A DNA stretch of 64,000 bases from Flexivirga oryzae (GTDB taxonomy: Bacteria; Actinomycetota; Actinomycetes; Actinomycetales; Dermatophilaceae). The DNA lies in contig NZ_JACHVQ010000004.1 in the NCBI RefSeq assembly GCF_014190805.1, positions 272,489 through 336,488 of the forward strand, written 5' to 3'. Below the pieces are notes generated by a model, which worked only from the letters and a program-made list of their open reading frames with translations, was not told the DNA's origin and did not search any database. A program made the position numbers and the translations under genes. Positions 1 through 8,128 of the stretch are shown here, one piece after another. Each line of letters begins with the position of its first letter. Position 1 is the first letter of the stretch.

Positions 1-664
1 GGGGGAGGCTGCGCTGCGCACCATGGCGAAGCTGGACCAGGTCATGCCGGCCGCCATCCGCGCGCACGTGGCGGCCGTGCAGGAGGCCACCGTCACGGTC
101 GACTATCAGGCCGCGACGGTGGACTCGGACGCACTGCTGGCGCTGGCGCGCGCCGTCCGTGAGCGCCATCAGGCCCGCTTCGACTACACGGCGCGGGACG
201 GTGCGGCGTCATACCGGCGGGTTGAACCCTACCGACTGATCGCGACCGGACGGCGTTGGTATCTCATGGCATTCGACCTCGACCGGGACGACTGGCGGTC
301 CTTCCGGCTCGACCGGATGACCGAGGTGCGTGCCTCCACCTTCGGTTTCACACCGCGGGAGGCGCCCGACGCGGAGGAGTACATCCGACGCTCGGTGCGC
401 TCCGGATGGGACAACGAGGCGACCGTGCGTCTGCAGTGCGGCCTGCCGGAGGTGGAGGACTACGTCGGCCGGTGGGGCACACTCACCGCCGTCGACGACG
501 GGCACTGCGACCTGCAGGTCGGCTCGCAGAACCTCGACATGATGGCCTGGTGGCTGCTGCGGCTGCCGCACGATTTCGAGGTGCTCGACAACGAGGAGCT
601 GGTGGCGGCATACCAGCGCCTGGCGACCCGGACGGCACAGCTCGCCGGCGCGCCGTCACACTGA
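1..664 (+). CDS. WYL-domain transcriptional regulator (5' end cut by window edge)
   Basis: The reading frame is open from base 2 and reads EAALRTMAKLD before the first in-frame ATG at 23, so the true start lies upstream and this is the C-terminal part. The visible part holds a WYL domain: RRWYLMAFDLDRDDWRSF followed by FRLDRM, the usual WYL ligand-binding core with its arginine-rich strand, and then a C-terminal WCX-like segment. Known WYL proteins carry an N-terminal winged HTH and respond to nucleic acid or nucleotide ligands; that HTH is outside the window. The stop is followed immediately by the GTG of the methyltransferase gene, so the two are probably co-transcribed. Confidence 0.85.
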   Translation, partial: GEAALRTMAKLDQVMPAAIRAHVAAVQEATVTVDYQAATVDSDALLALARAVRERHQARFDYTARDGAASYRRVEPYRLIATGRRWYLMAFDLDRDDWRSFRLDRMTEVRASTFGFTPREAPDAEEYIRRSVRSGWDNEATVRLQCGLPEVEDYVGRWGTLTAVDDGHCDLQVGSQNLDMMAWWLLRLPHDFEVLDNEELVAAYQRLATRTAQLAGAPSH

Positions 665-1363
665 GTGACTGTGGACGAAGCGCGGGACTTTGCGGTGGCC
701 GAGGAGCGAGGTACGAGCGTCTCGACGTCCCGCGACGTCGGCGTCGGACCGTACGACGGGCAGTGGCCGGCGCTGCCCGATGGCACGCCGGACCCCCGGT
801 ACGACCCCGAACTGCTGGCCCAGGGCGACCGGCGCAACGTCGAGGACCGTTACCGCTACTGGACGCACGAGGCGATCGTCGCCGACCTGGACACCCGTCG
901 GCACGACTTCCACGTCGCCGTGGAGAACTGGGGGCACGACTTCAACATCGGCTCGGTGATCCGCACCGCGAATGCCATGGGTGCCAAGGCTTTTCACATC
1001 GTCGGCAAGCGGCGCTGGAACCGCCGCGGTGCCATGGTCACCGACCGCTACCAGCACGAGCACCACCACCCGGACGTCGCGGCGCTGGCCGCGTGGGCCG
1101 CGCAGGAGGGGCTGCCCCTGATCGGCATCGACAACCTGCCCGGCAGCCGGCCGATCGAGACGTATGAGCTGCCGAGACGCTGCGTGTTGGTCTTCGGGCA
1201 GGAGGGGCCGGGGCTCACCCCGCAGATGCAGCAGGTCTGCGTCGACGTGCTGCACATCGAGCAGTTCGGCTCGACCCGGTCGATCAACGCCGGCGCCGCG
1301 GCCGCCATCGCGATGCACGTGTGGGTGCTGCGGCACGTGCACGGCTTCGCGGCTCACCGCTGA
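665..1363 (+). CDS. TrmH/SpoU-family RNA 2'-O-ribose methyltransferase
   Basis: All three SpoU motifs are visible: motif 1 at about residues 87-107 (HDFNIGSVIRTANAMGA, with the catalytic Arg), motif 2 at 176-184 (FGQEGPGL) and motif 3 at 197-215 (HIEQFGSTRSINAGAAAA). These build the trefoil knot that binds SAM. The family methylates a ribose 2'-OH in tRNA or rRNA; the target cannot be told from sequence. The GTG start abuts the preceding stop. Residues 10-24 (about VAEERGTSVSTSRD) do not look like part of the fold and resemble the dispersed repeat translated elsewhere in the window, so the N-terminus may carry an inserted repeat or the start may be further in. Confidence 0.88.
   Translation: MTVDEARDFAVAEERGTSVSTSRDVGVGPYDGQWPALPDGTPDPRYDPELLAQGDRRNVEDRYRYWTHEAIVADLDTRRHDFHVAVENWGHDFNIGSVIRTANAMGAKAFHIVGKRRWNRRGAMVTDRYQHEHHHPDVAALAAWAAQEGLPLIGIDNLPGSRPIETYELPRRCVLVFGQEGPGLTPQMQQVCVDVLHIEQFGSTRSINAGAAAAIAMHVWVLRHVHGFAAHR
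694..733 (+). repeat. Degenerate copy of dispersed CTCGAT-type repeat, translated in the methyltransferase N-terminus
   Basis: The order GGTGGCCGAG, GGAGCGA, GAGCG, CTCGACGTCCCGC parallels the array unit at 49.9-50.9 kb read on the opposite strand (GGTGGCCGAG, GGAGCGA, GGAGCG, ATCGAGGTCCCGC). Assignment to the family is inference from this shared order of short blocks. Confidence 0.4.
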
Positions 1364-1375
1364 CGCTCGAACCCG

Positions 1376-1443
1376 CCGTTGACGCTCGAAACGGTCATTG
1401 ACGGCGCAATTGGGGGGTCAACCGCCGGTTCGACCGTCAACGG
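1376..1443. terminator. Long inverted repeat between convergent genes
   Basis: CCGTTGACGCTCGAA at 1376-1390 pairs with TTCGACCGTCAACGG at 1429-1443 with one mismatch, across a 38-nt loop. The left side also shows three TGACG-starting blocks spaced 19 bp apart (1361, 1380, 1399). It lies at the 3' ends of the methyltransferase and of the convergent reductase, whose last codons form the right arm. A bidirectional terminator is likely; there is no T-tract. Confidence 0.4.
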
Positions 1444-2008
1444 TGGTGCCGAGGCGGTACGTCAGCCACATCGCACCGCTCGGGGTGACCAGGGCGTCGG
1501 TGAGGGCGAGTGGGGTGAGAGTGGTGACCCGCTCGGTCAGCCGGCGCCCGACCGGGTCGAACACCGGCGCGACGGTCAACTGCACCTCGTCCACCAGCCC
1601 TTCGGCGAGCAGTGACTGCGCGAGCGTGATGCTTCCGTGGACCCCGACGTCACCGGTCGTACCTGCTTTCACCGTGGCGACGATCTCGGCCAGGGGCCCG
1701 CAGATCGGTTGCGCGTTCGCCCAGCGACCGTCGAGTCGGCTCGACGTCACGACGTACTTCGGGACCGTGTTGATGAAGTCCGCGAACGGCTGATCGTCGG
1801 AGGTGGGCCAGAAGCGCGCCCATTCGTCATACATTCCCCGGCCGAGAAGCACCGCGGTCTGGCTCCGAAGGAGTCCCTGGAAGCGGCTGTGCATCGCGTC
1901 GTCGAACTCCGGCGGCGCCGGCTCGGTCGTGTCGGGCGGGAAGAGCCGGTTGGGGTCGTCGACCGCGCCGTCGAGCGAGCAGATGGAGTAGAGCACGAGT
2001 TTGCCCAT
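1418..2008 (-). CDS. RibD C-terminal/dihydrofolate reductase-fold protein
   Basis: The protein begins MGKLVLYSICSLDGAVDDP, has a GRGMYDE element and a central GDVGVHGSITLAQSLL segment, the nucleotide-binding signature of the RibD C-terminal/YyaP group of DHFR-like reductases. At 196 aa it has the usual length. A start at 2008 is preferred because GGAAAGG lies a few bases upstream; an in-frame ATG at 2059 would add a low-quality arginine-rich extension. Substrate unknown; members typically use NADPH. It stands alone, convergent to the RNA methylase and divergent from the DGPF genes. Confidence 0.8.
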   Translation of the reverse strand: MGKLVLYSICSLDGAVDDPNRLFPPDTTEPAPPEFDDAMHSRFQGLLRSQTAVLLGRGMYDEWARFWPTSDDQPFADFINTVPKYVVTSSRLDGRWANAQPICGPLAEIVATVKAGTTGDVGVHGSITLAQSLLAEGLVDEVQLTVAPVFDPVGRRLTERVTTLTPLALTDALVTPSGAMWLTYRLGTTVDGRTGG

Positions 2009-2187
2009 GATGATCCCTTTCCTGGACCGGACCGTACGCACTGACGACGGACGGGACACGACGGTATGGACACCTCATGGGCGGCGGAGTGGAAAAGATT
2101 TCGGGCAGGTTGTCGATTCGGCTCCAGCCCACCCGTCATCGTGCTGTCAGAGGATGTACACACCACAGATCGGAAGGATCAGTGACC

Positions 2188-2550
2188 ATGAGCGAATACA
2201 TGATCGTGATCGTCGGGGACGCAGACCGCTGGTGGACCACGATGACGCCGGAGGAACGCGCGCACGGGTATGCCGAATACGGGCGCTTCTCCCAGGAGCT
2301 GGTCGAGCGGGGACACAAGATCACCGGCGGTGCCGAGTTGCACGCCACGAGCGAGGCCAAGCGCATCGCGCCGAACACCGGTGCGGTGACCGAGGGGCCG
2401 TTCGCCGAATCGACCGAGCAGGTCGGCGGGTTCTTCCTCGTCGAGACCGATGACGTGGGCGACGTGATGGAGTGCTGCAAGATCCTCACCGCGATCGGTG
2501 AGGGCGTCGAGATCCGTCGCACCGTGACGCCGCAGGAGCGCGCGTCGTGA
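2188..2550 (+). CDS. DGPF/YCII-domain protein 1
   Basis: A 120-aa YCII-related protein: MSEYMIVIVGD at the N-terminus and the diagnostic EGPFAESTEQVGGFFLVE block in the middle. The start at 2188 is set by GGAAGG at 2172-2177. It overlaps the next gene by 4 nt and forms an operon with a second DGPF protein and an ECF sigma factor, the conserved arrangement of ECF42 loci. The biochemical role of DGPF proteins is not established. The overlap and layout imply coupled translation with the sigma factor. Confidence 0.88.
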   Translation: MSEYMIVIVGDADRWWTTMTPEERAHGYAEYGRFSQELVERGHKITGGAELHATSEAKRIAPNTGAVTEGPFAESTEQVGGFFLVETDDVGDVMECCKILTAIGEGVEIRRTVTPQERAS

Positions 2551-2900
2551 CGAAGTACCTGATCCTCATCGCGGGTACCGCCGATGAGTGGAACGACGCC
2601 GACCCGTCGGATCGGGAACGCTGGCACCAGGACCACGTCGCCTTCGGTCGCGAGGTCGGCTCGGCGATCCTGGCCGGTGAAGCGCTGGACGGGGCGAGTA
2701 CGGCGACCACGGTGCGGCGCCGCAGCGGCACGGTGCAGCTCACCGATGGCCCGTTCGCGGAGACGGCCGAGCAGATCAGCGGCTTCTACCTGGTCGAGGC
2801 CTCCGACCTCGACCAGGTCGTGAAGTGGTGCACGCTGTTGCCGGAGATCTACTCCCTGGAGATCCGCCCGTGCATCCGGATCGAAGGACTCACCGATTGA
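2547..2900 (+). CDS. DGPF/YCII-domain protein 2
   Basis: A 117-aa protein paralogous to the upstream gene: MTKYLILIAGTADEW at the N-terminus, DGPFAETAEQISGFYLVEA in the centre and a C-terminal EIRPC tail. The GTG start overlaps the upstream stop (GTGA), and its own stop overlaps the TTG start of the sigma factor. ECF42 loci commonly carry one or several DGPF genes. Function unknown beyond this association. Confidence 0.88.
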   Translation: MTKYLILIAGTADEWNDADPSDRERWHQDHVAFGREVGSAILAGEALDGASTATTVRRRSGTVQLTDGPFAETAEQISGFYLVEASDLDQVVKWCTLLPEIYSLEIRPCIRIEGLTD

Positions 2901-4216
2901 TCCAGCCGATCGAAGCCGTATGGCGCGACGAGTGGGGCCGCCTGCTGGCCCTGCTCGTCGCGCAGACGCGCCGGCTGGATCTGGCCGAGGATGCGCTGGC
3001 CGATGCGTTCGAGCGTGCGGCACGCGCCTGGCCGGAGGCTGGTGTGCCGGACAACCCTCCCGCCTGGCTGCTCACCGCCGCACGGCGGCGCATTCTGGAC
3101 CGGTTGCGTGCCGAAGCGGTGGCCGCGCGCAAGCAGCCGCTGCTGGCGGTGGAGGAGGGGCAGCGGCACGGGGAGGGCGACCTGTTGCGGTTGGTGCTTC
3201 TCGCTGCGCATCCATCCCTCAGCGAGGAGGCCGGCGCCGCGCTGACCCTGCGACTGGTGCTGGGCATCTCGACCGCCGACATCGCGCGCCTCTTCCTGGT
3301 GCCCGAGCCGACGATGGCGGCCCGGCTGACCCGGGCCCGCAAGAAGGTGGTGGCGGCGGGTGTGCCGCTCGCGATACCGGACGACGAGGTCCTGCCGCAG
3401 CGGCTGGAAACCGTTGCCCGCGTGGCGTATCTGGCGTTCACCGCGGGTTATGCGCCGGGCAGCGGCGCCGACGTCGTGCGTGCCGACCTGGCGGGTGAGG
3501 CGATCCGGTTGGTGCGCCTGGTCCGCGCGACCGGCCGAGTCGCGGAAGGGAACGCCGCACTCACCGCGCTGCTGGCGTTGATGCTGCTGCAGCACGCGCG
3601 CCGCGACGCGCGGGTCGACGCCGAAGGCGCCCTGGTGCTGCTGCCCGCGCAGGACCGCAGCACGTGGCACCGGGACGAGATCGACGAGGGGCTGGCGCTG
3701 GTGGGCGCGCTGACCGGCGGGTCTCGATACGGGCTCGTTCCTCGCCCTACTCGACCAGCGCCTGAGGGCGGAGTGGCGCTCGTTCCTCGCCCTACTCGAC
3801 CAGCGCCTGAGGACGGAGTGGCGCTGCAGAGCGCGCTCGCGGCCGAGTACCTGCTGCAGGCGCTCATCGCCGCCGAGCACGCGCGCGCCGCCGGCGCCGA
3901 GGAGACCGACTGGCTCGCCATCGCCGACTACTACCGGCAACTCGAGGCTCTCACCGGTTCCCCCGTCGTGCGCCTCAATCGGGCGGTCGCGGTCGCCGAG
4001 GCCGGCGACCTCGACAACGCGCTCGGACTGCTCGACGGGCTGGAGGAGGCGCTGCCGCACTCGCACCGCCTGCCTGCCGTGCGCGCCGAGTTCCTGTCGC
4101 GGGCCGGGCGGCATACCGAAGCGGCGGCGGCATACGACCTGGCGATCGAACGGTGTGCGCACGAGCCGGAGCGCGACCAGCTGCGCTTCCGCCGCGCCGC
4201 GTTGCGCCTCATCTGA
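2897..4216 (+). CDS. ECF42-type RNA polymerase sigma factor with C-terminal TPR-like extension
   Basis: Region 2 is at the N-terminus (LDLAEDALADAFERAARAWP and PAWLLTAARRRILDRLR) and region 4 follows (GISTADIARLFLVPEPTMAARLTRARKKV). The long C-terminal extension with helical TPR-like repeats (RLNRAVAVAEAGDLDNAL) is the ECF42 hallmark, and the DGPF partners upstream agree. I choose the TTG at 2897 inside the upstream stop (TTGA overlap), since residues from IEAVWRDEWGRLLALL onward match the family start. In the extension, around residues 276-310, two 15-residue tandem units (LVPRPTRPAPE[G/D]GVA) interrupt the domain in frame; they are a translated genomic repeat, not family sequence. Confidence 0.88.
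   Translation: MIQPIEAVWRDEWGRLLALLVAQTRRLDLAEDALADAFERAARAWPEAGVPDNPPAWLLTAARRRILDRLRAEAVAARKQPLLAVEEGQRHGEGDLLRLVLLAAHPSLSEEAGAALTLRLVLGISTADIARLFLVPEPTMAARLTRARKKVVAAGVPLAIPDDEVLPQRLETVARVAYLAFTAGYAPGSGADVVRADLAGEAIRLVRLVRATGRVAEGNAALTALLALMLLQHARRDARVDAEGALVLLPAQDRSTWHRDEIDEGLALVGALTGGSRYGLVPRPTRPAPEGGVALVPRPTRPAPEDGVALQSALAAEYLLQALIAAEHARAAGAEETDWLAIADYYRQLEALTGSPVVRLNRAVAVAEAGDLDNALGLLDGLEEALPHSHRLPAVRAEFLSRAGRHTEAAAAYDLAIERCAHEPERDQLRFRRAALRLI
3733..3822 (+). repeat. Two tandem 45-bp units of the dispersed repeat inside the sigma factor gene
   Basis: Starting after CTCGATAC at 3723-3730, the unit GCTCGTTCCTCGCCCTACTC begins at 3733 and again at 3778, a period of 45 bp, differing by one base in the GGGC/GGAC segment. 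Because 45 is divisible by three, the gene stays open and gains 2 x 15 residues. Confidence 0.85.
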
Positions 4217-4298
4217 TGAACAGTCACTCCACGCGGCGCGAGGCGGATGGTTGGATAGTGGGGACGCACCGTTCGCCGACCCCTGCAGGAGGGCCTCC

Positions 4299-5324
4299 AT
4301 GCCGATCGCGACCCCCGAGAAGTACGCCGAGATGCTCGACCGGGCCAAGAAGGGCGGCTTCGCCTACCCGGCCATCAACGTCTCCAGCAGCCAGACCCTG
4401 AACGCCGCGATCAAGGGGTTCGCCGACGCCGGCAGCGACGGCATCGTCCAGGTGTCCACCGGTGGCGCGGAGTACTTCTCCGGCCAGGGCGTCAAGAACA
4501 TGGTCACCGGCTCGCTCGCGTTCTCGGCCTTCGCGCACGAGGTGGCCAAGGCGTATGACGTCAACATCGCCCTGCACACCGACCATTGCCCGAAGGACAA
4601 GCTGGACGGCTTCGTGCGGCCGCTGCTCGCGGCGTCCGCCGAACGCGTCAAGCAGGGCGGGCTGCCCTACTTCCAGTCGCACATGTGGGACGGCTCCGCT
4701 GTTGAACTGCACGAGAACCTCCGGATCGCAGAAGAATTGCTCGCCCAGTGCAAGGCGGCGCACATCATCCTCGAGATCGAGGTCGGTGTCGTCGGCGGCG
4801 AGGAGGACGGTGTCGAGGGTGCGATCGACGAGAAGCTCTACTCCACCCCGGAGGACGCCGTCGCGACCGCGCGTGCGCTCGGCACGGGCGAGCAGGGCTA
4901 CTACATGACCGCGCTGACCTTCGGCAACGTGCACGGCGTCTACAAGCCGGGCAACGTCAAGCTGCGCCCGGAGGTGCTGAAGAAGGCGCAGGACACGGTG
5001 CACCAGGAGTTCAACACCCCTGACGACAAGCCGTTCCACCTGGTCTTCCACGGCGGCTCGGGTTCCGACCCGAAGGAGATCGCCGAGGCTGTCTCGTACG
5101 GCGTGGTGAAGATGAACGTCGACACCGACACGCAGTACGCCTTCACCCGACCGGTCGCCGGCTGGATGCTCGGCAACTACGACGGGGTGCTGAAGGTCGA
5201 CGGCGAGGTCGGCAACAAGAAGCAGTACGACCCGCGCGCCTGGGGCAAGGCGGGCGAGGCCGGTATGTCGGCGCGTGTGGTCGAGGCCTGCGAGAACCTC
5301 GGCTCCGCTGGTCAGCACGAGTAG
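4299..5324 (+). CDS. fba: Class II fructose-1,6-bisphosphate aldolase
   Basis: A zinc-dependent aldolase of glycolysis/gluconeogenesis that cleaves FBP to DHAP and glyceraldehyde 3-phosphate. The 341-aa length is standard. Visible motifs: HTDH at 93-96 (catalytic Asp and a zinc His), the GVVGGEEDG loop, GNVHGVY (zinc His), FHGGSGS (zinc His and phosphate loop) and KMNVDTDTQYAF (phosphate binding). The start at 4299 has a strong GCAGGAGGG ribosome-binding site; upstream in-frame codons are ignored. It is followed after 11 nt by DUF3151, its usual actinobacterial neighbour. Confidence 0.97.
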   Translation: MPIATPEKYAEMLDRAKKGGFAYPAINVSSSQTLNAAIKGFADAGSDGIVQVSTGGAEYFSGQGVKNMVTGSLAFSAFAHEVAKAYDVNIALHTDHCPKDKLDGFVRPLLAASAERVKQGGLPYFQSHMWDGSAVELHENLRIAEELLAQCKAAHIILEIEVGVVGGEEDGVEGAIDEKLYSTPEDAVATARALGTGEQGYYMTALTFGNVHGVYKPGNVKLRPEVLKKAQDTVHQEFNTPDDKPFHLVFHGGSGSDPKEIAEAVSYGVVKMNVDTDTQYAFTRPVAGWMLGNYDGVLKVDGEVGNKKQYDPRAWGKAGEAGMSARVVEACENLGSAGQHE

Positions 5325-5335
5325 TCGGATCGCTC

Positions 5336-5740
5336 GTGAGTGACAACCTGCTCGGCATACCCGAGACGAATCTCCCTACGGATCCAGCCGGTTCGCCGCT
5401 GGACCAAGGGGTCGACCCGCGTGACGTCGCGCGGTCCTACCCGGCGTCGTCGCTCGCCTGGGCGACGCTTGCGGAGGACGCGCTGGCCGACGGTGACGCG
5501 ATCGAGGCCTACGCCTTCGCGCGCACCGGCTATCACCGCGGCCTCGACGCGCTGCGCCGGTCGGGCTGGCGCGGGCAGGGTCCGGTGCCGTGGGAGCACG
5601 AGCCCAACCGTGGTTTCCTGCGGGCGCTCGGAGCGCTGTCGAAGGCGGCCGGTGAGATCGGCGAGACCGACGAACAGCGCCGCTGCGCCGACTTCCTGCG
5701 TGACTCCTCGGCCACCGGGGCCCGGGAGTTGGGGCTGTAG
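5336..5740 (+). CDS. DUF3151 family protein
   Basis: A 134-aa soluble protein with TPR-like helices (SSLAWATLAEDALADGDAIEAYAFARTGYHRGLDALRRSG), matching the actinobacterial DUF3151 family that regularly follows fba. GTG start. The function is not known; the conserved link with aldolase suggests a role tied to central carbon metabolism, which is inference only. Confidence 0.88.
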   Translation: MSDNLLGIPETNLPTDPAGSPLDQGVDPRDVARSYPASSLAWATLAEDALADGDAIEAYAFARTGYHRGLDALRRSGWRGQGPVPWEHEPNRGFLRALGALSKAAGEIGETDEQRRCADFLRDSSATGARELGL

Positions 5741-5752
5741 GAGGCCGGTCCG

Positions 5753-6706
5753 ATGGATGGACGGCTCGGGGTGCTCGGGGTCGGGCCGCAGGGCGAGGAG
5801 CTCTACCGGCACGTGCTGCGCGCCCCCGGACTCACGCTCGCAGCGCACGTCGCGCAACTCGGCTGGACCGACTACGAGGCGGAGCACGCCATCGAGCAAC
5901 TGCGGGCGCGGCGGCTGGTGCGGGTGACGAACCTCGGGGAGGTGGTGGCCGATCACCCCCGGGCGGCGCTCGAGCGGGTGGTCAGCGCCGAGGAGGCCAG
6001 GTTGGCGACGCGCCGGCAGGACCTGGCGCGGGTGCGGGACGCGATCGACGCCTTCGTGACCGACCACCGGGCCGGCCAGGAGGCCCAGTCCTCCGATCAG
6101 CCGCTGAGGGAACGCGTCGACCAGGCGGTGTTCAGCTCCGTCTACGAGCACCTTGTGGCGTCCACCGTCGGGGTCATCCGGCAGGCCAAGCCCGGCGGTC
6201 CGCGCGCCACCGGGGACTTCCCGACCGTGCGGCAACAGCTGGAGTCGGGACGCGAGCAGCGCACGCTCTATCTCCCCGACGCCCTGCACGAGTATGCCGG
6301 GGCGCTCGCCGACTGGGCCGAGCTCGGTGAGGAGCAACGGGTCGTCGGTGGATTGCCCTCGGAATTCGTCGTGTTCGGCGAAGAGGTCGCGATCGGCTCG
6401 ACCGAGTGGGGACAGGACGGCGGCGACTACGTCGTGCTGCGCGACCCGATGGTGGTCGCGGCCTTCATCGCGCTCTTCGACCGGCTCTGGGCCGCTGCGA
6501 CACCGGCCGAACACACCGACGACCCGTCGTCGAACGCTCTGGTCGACTGGATGCAGCAGGGGCTGACGGACGAAGCGATCGCACGGGCAATGGGCGTGTC
6601 ACTGCGCACGGTCCGGCGGCGCATCGCAGCGCTGATGAGTGAGCACGACGTCACCACCCGCTTCCAACTGGCGCTGCGGATCGCGGAACGACGGCACCGG
6701 TCCTGA
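5753..6706 (+). CDS. HTH transcriptional regulator (TrmB-like N-terminus, LuxR-type C-terminal HTH)
   Basis: A 317-aa protein with an N-terminal winged-helix-like segment (LAAHVAQLGWTDYEAEHAIEQLRARRLVR), a central sensor region and a C-terminal LuxR/GerE-like HTH (LTDEAIARAMGVSLRTVRRRIAAL). AGGAGG lies just upstream of the ATG. The architecture and the C-terminus (TTRFQLALRIA) are shared with the regulator at 17.6-18.6 kb, so the two are paralogues. Targets unknown. Confidence 0.8.
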   Translation: MDGRLGVLGVGPQGEELYRHVLRAPGLTLAAHVAQLGWTDYEAEHAIEQLRARRLVRVTNLGEVVADHPRAALERVVSAEEARLATRRQDLARVRDAIDAFVTDHRAGQEAQSSDQPLRERVDQAVFSSVYEHLVASTVGVIRQAKPGGPRATGDFPTVRQQLESGREQRTLYLPDALHEYAGALADWAELGEEQRVVGGLPSEFVVFGEEVAIGSTEWGQDGGDYVVLRDPMVVAAFIALFDRLWAAATPAEHTDDPSSNALVDWMQQGLTDEAIARAMGVSLRTVRRRIAALMSEHDVTTRFQLALRIAERRHRS

Positions 6707-6760
6707 CGTCCCTCTCAGGAGATAGTCGGCAGCGCACCGAGCGCATGTGAGGATGACCGT

Positions 6761-8086
6761 ATGACCCAGTTGACCAAGGGATCGAACACGCCGATCGACG
6801 CCGGGCAGGTCCGGATCACCCTGCAATGGCAGCCCGGCCCGGGGGTCCCGGACGTCGACGCGTCCGCGCTCCTGCTCCGGGAGAGCGGCAAGGTCGCTTC
6901 GGATGACGACTTCGTCTTCTACAACCAGCCGTCGCACCCCAGCGGTGCCGTGCGCCATCTCGGCAAGCAGCCGGGTGCCGATGCCCTGGAGGTGGACCTG
7001 AGCCGGTTGCCCGCGGAGATCCCGCGCGTGGTGCTGGCGGCGTCCGCGGACGGCGGTGCGTTCGGCCAGGTGCCCGGTCTGCGGCTCGTCGCCTCCGACG
7101 CGGCATCCGGCGCCGAACTGGCCACCTTCGACATGGCCGCCGAGAACGAGACGGCGTTCGTCAGCGGAGAGCTCTATCAGCGGGGCGGCCAGTGGAAACT
7201 GCGCGCCGTCGCTCAGGGGTACAGCTCCGGGCTTGCCGGTCTGGCAACAGATTTCGGCATTTCGGTGGAAGGAGACCCCGAGCCCGCACCGGCACCTGCG
7301 CAAGGGCCGACGCCCCCTCCGCCGCCGCAGGCTGCACCGCCCGCCGCGGCGCCGATGGCACCGCCGCAGGGGCCACCGGCCGCCCAGCTGCCACCGCCCC
7401 AGGGCGCACCGGCGCCGATGCCTCCTCCGCCCGCGGCGATGACACCCCCGGCCGGTGCCGTGCCCCCGCCGCCGGCTCCCCAGCCGGCCGGCGCCGTCGG
7501 CGTCGTCAACCTCGACAAGGGCCGGGTCGACCTGACCAAGAAGGCCAGGGTCGACCTGACCAAGACCGGTGCCCCGCCGCTGGCCAGGGTCACCATGGGG
7601 CTCGGGTGGGACCCGGCCCCCGGTCGGGGAAACATCGACCTGGACGCTTCTGTCATCGCGTACGACGCCTCCGGCAAGAAGCTGGAGATCGTCTGGTTCA
7701 TGCACAGACAAGAGTTCGGCGGCGCCATACAGCACTCGGGGGACAACGTGACCGGCGCCGGTGAGGGCGACGACGAACAGATCAAGGTCGACCTGCTGGG
7801 TATGCCGCCGCAGGTGAACACCCTTGTGTTCACCATCAATTCGTTCAGTGGGCAGAAGTTCACCAGCATCCGGCGAGCGTTCTGCCGGCTGGTCGACGAC
7901 GCGACCGGGCAGGAGCTGGTGCGCTTCGACCTGTCCGAGTCACAGCCGGCCACCGGGGTGCTCATGGCAGCCATGCGCCGCACCGGCCCGCAGACCTGGC
8001 AGATGCGGGCGATCGGGGAGTTCCACGACGGCCGCACGGTGAAGAAGCTGGTCAAGCCCGCCGAGGCGCACGCGCTGGCGCCCTGA
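6761..8086 (+). CDS. Two-domain TerD-family stress protein
   Basis: Two TerD-like domains are joined by a roughly 80-residue Pro/Ala-rich linker. Domain 1 (about 1-165) has LQWQPGPGVPDVDASALLL and DDFVFYNQP; domain 2 (about 270-441) has MGLGWDPAPGRGNIDLDASV, HSGDNVTGAGEGDDEQIKVDL and TINSFSGQKF, the calcium-coordinating acidic motifs of TerD/CABP1. Family members act in tellurite, phage or oxidative stress tolerance as cytoplasmic calcium-binding scaffolds. No other ter genes lie nearby. The double domain with a flexible linker suggests a tethering role, which is inference. Confidence 0.88.
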   Translation: MTQLTKGSNTPIDAGQVRITLQWQPGPGVPDVDASALLLRESGKVASDDDFVFYNQPSHPSGAVRHLGKQPGADALEVDLSRLPAEIPRVVLAASADGGAFGQVPGLRLVASDAASGAELATFDMAAENETAFVSGELYQRGGQWKLRAVAQGYSSGLAGLATDFGISVEGDPEPAPAPAQGPTPPPPPQAAPPAAAPMAPPQGPPAAQLPPPQGAPAPMPPPPAAMTPPAGAVPPPPAPQPAGAVGVVNLDKGRVDLTKKARVDLTKTGAPPLARVTMGLGWDPAPGRGNIDLDASVIAYDASGKKLEIVWFMHRQEFGGAIQHSGDNVTGAGEGDDEQIKVDLLGMPPQVNTLVFTINSFSGQKFTSIRRAFCRLVDDATGQELVRFDLSESQPATGVLMAAMRRTGPQTWQMRAIGEFHDGRTVKKLVKPAEAHALAP

Positions 8087-8128
8087 CGCGGCCTTGTCGG
8101 ACTCGGTCGAGCGTGGTCCGATGAGAAG

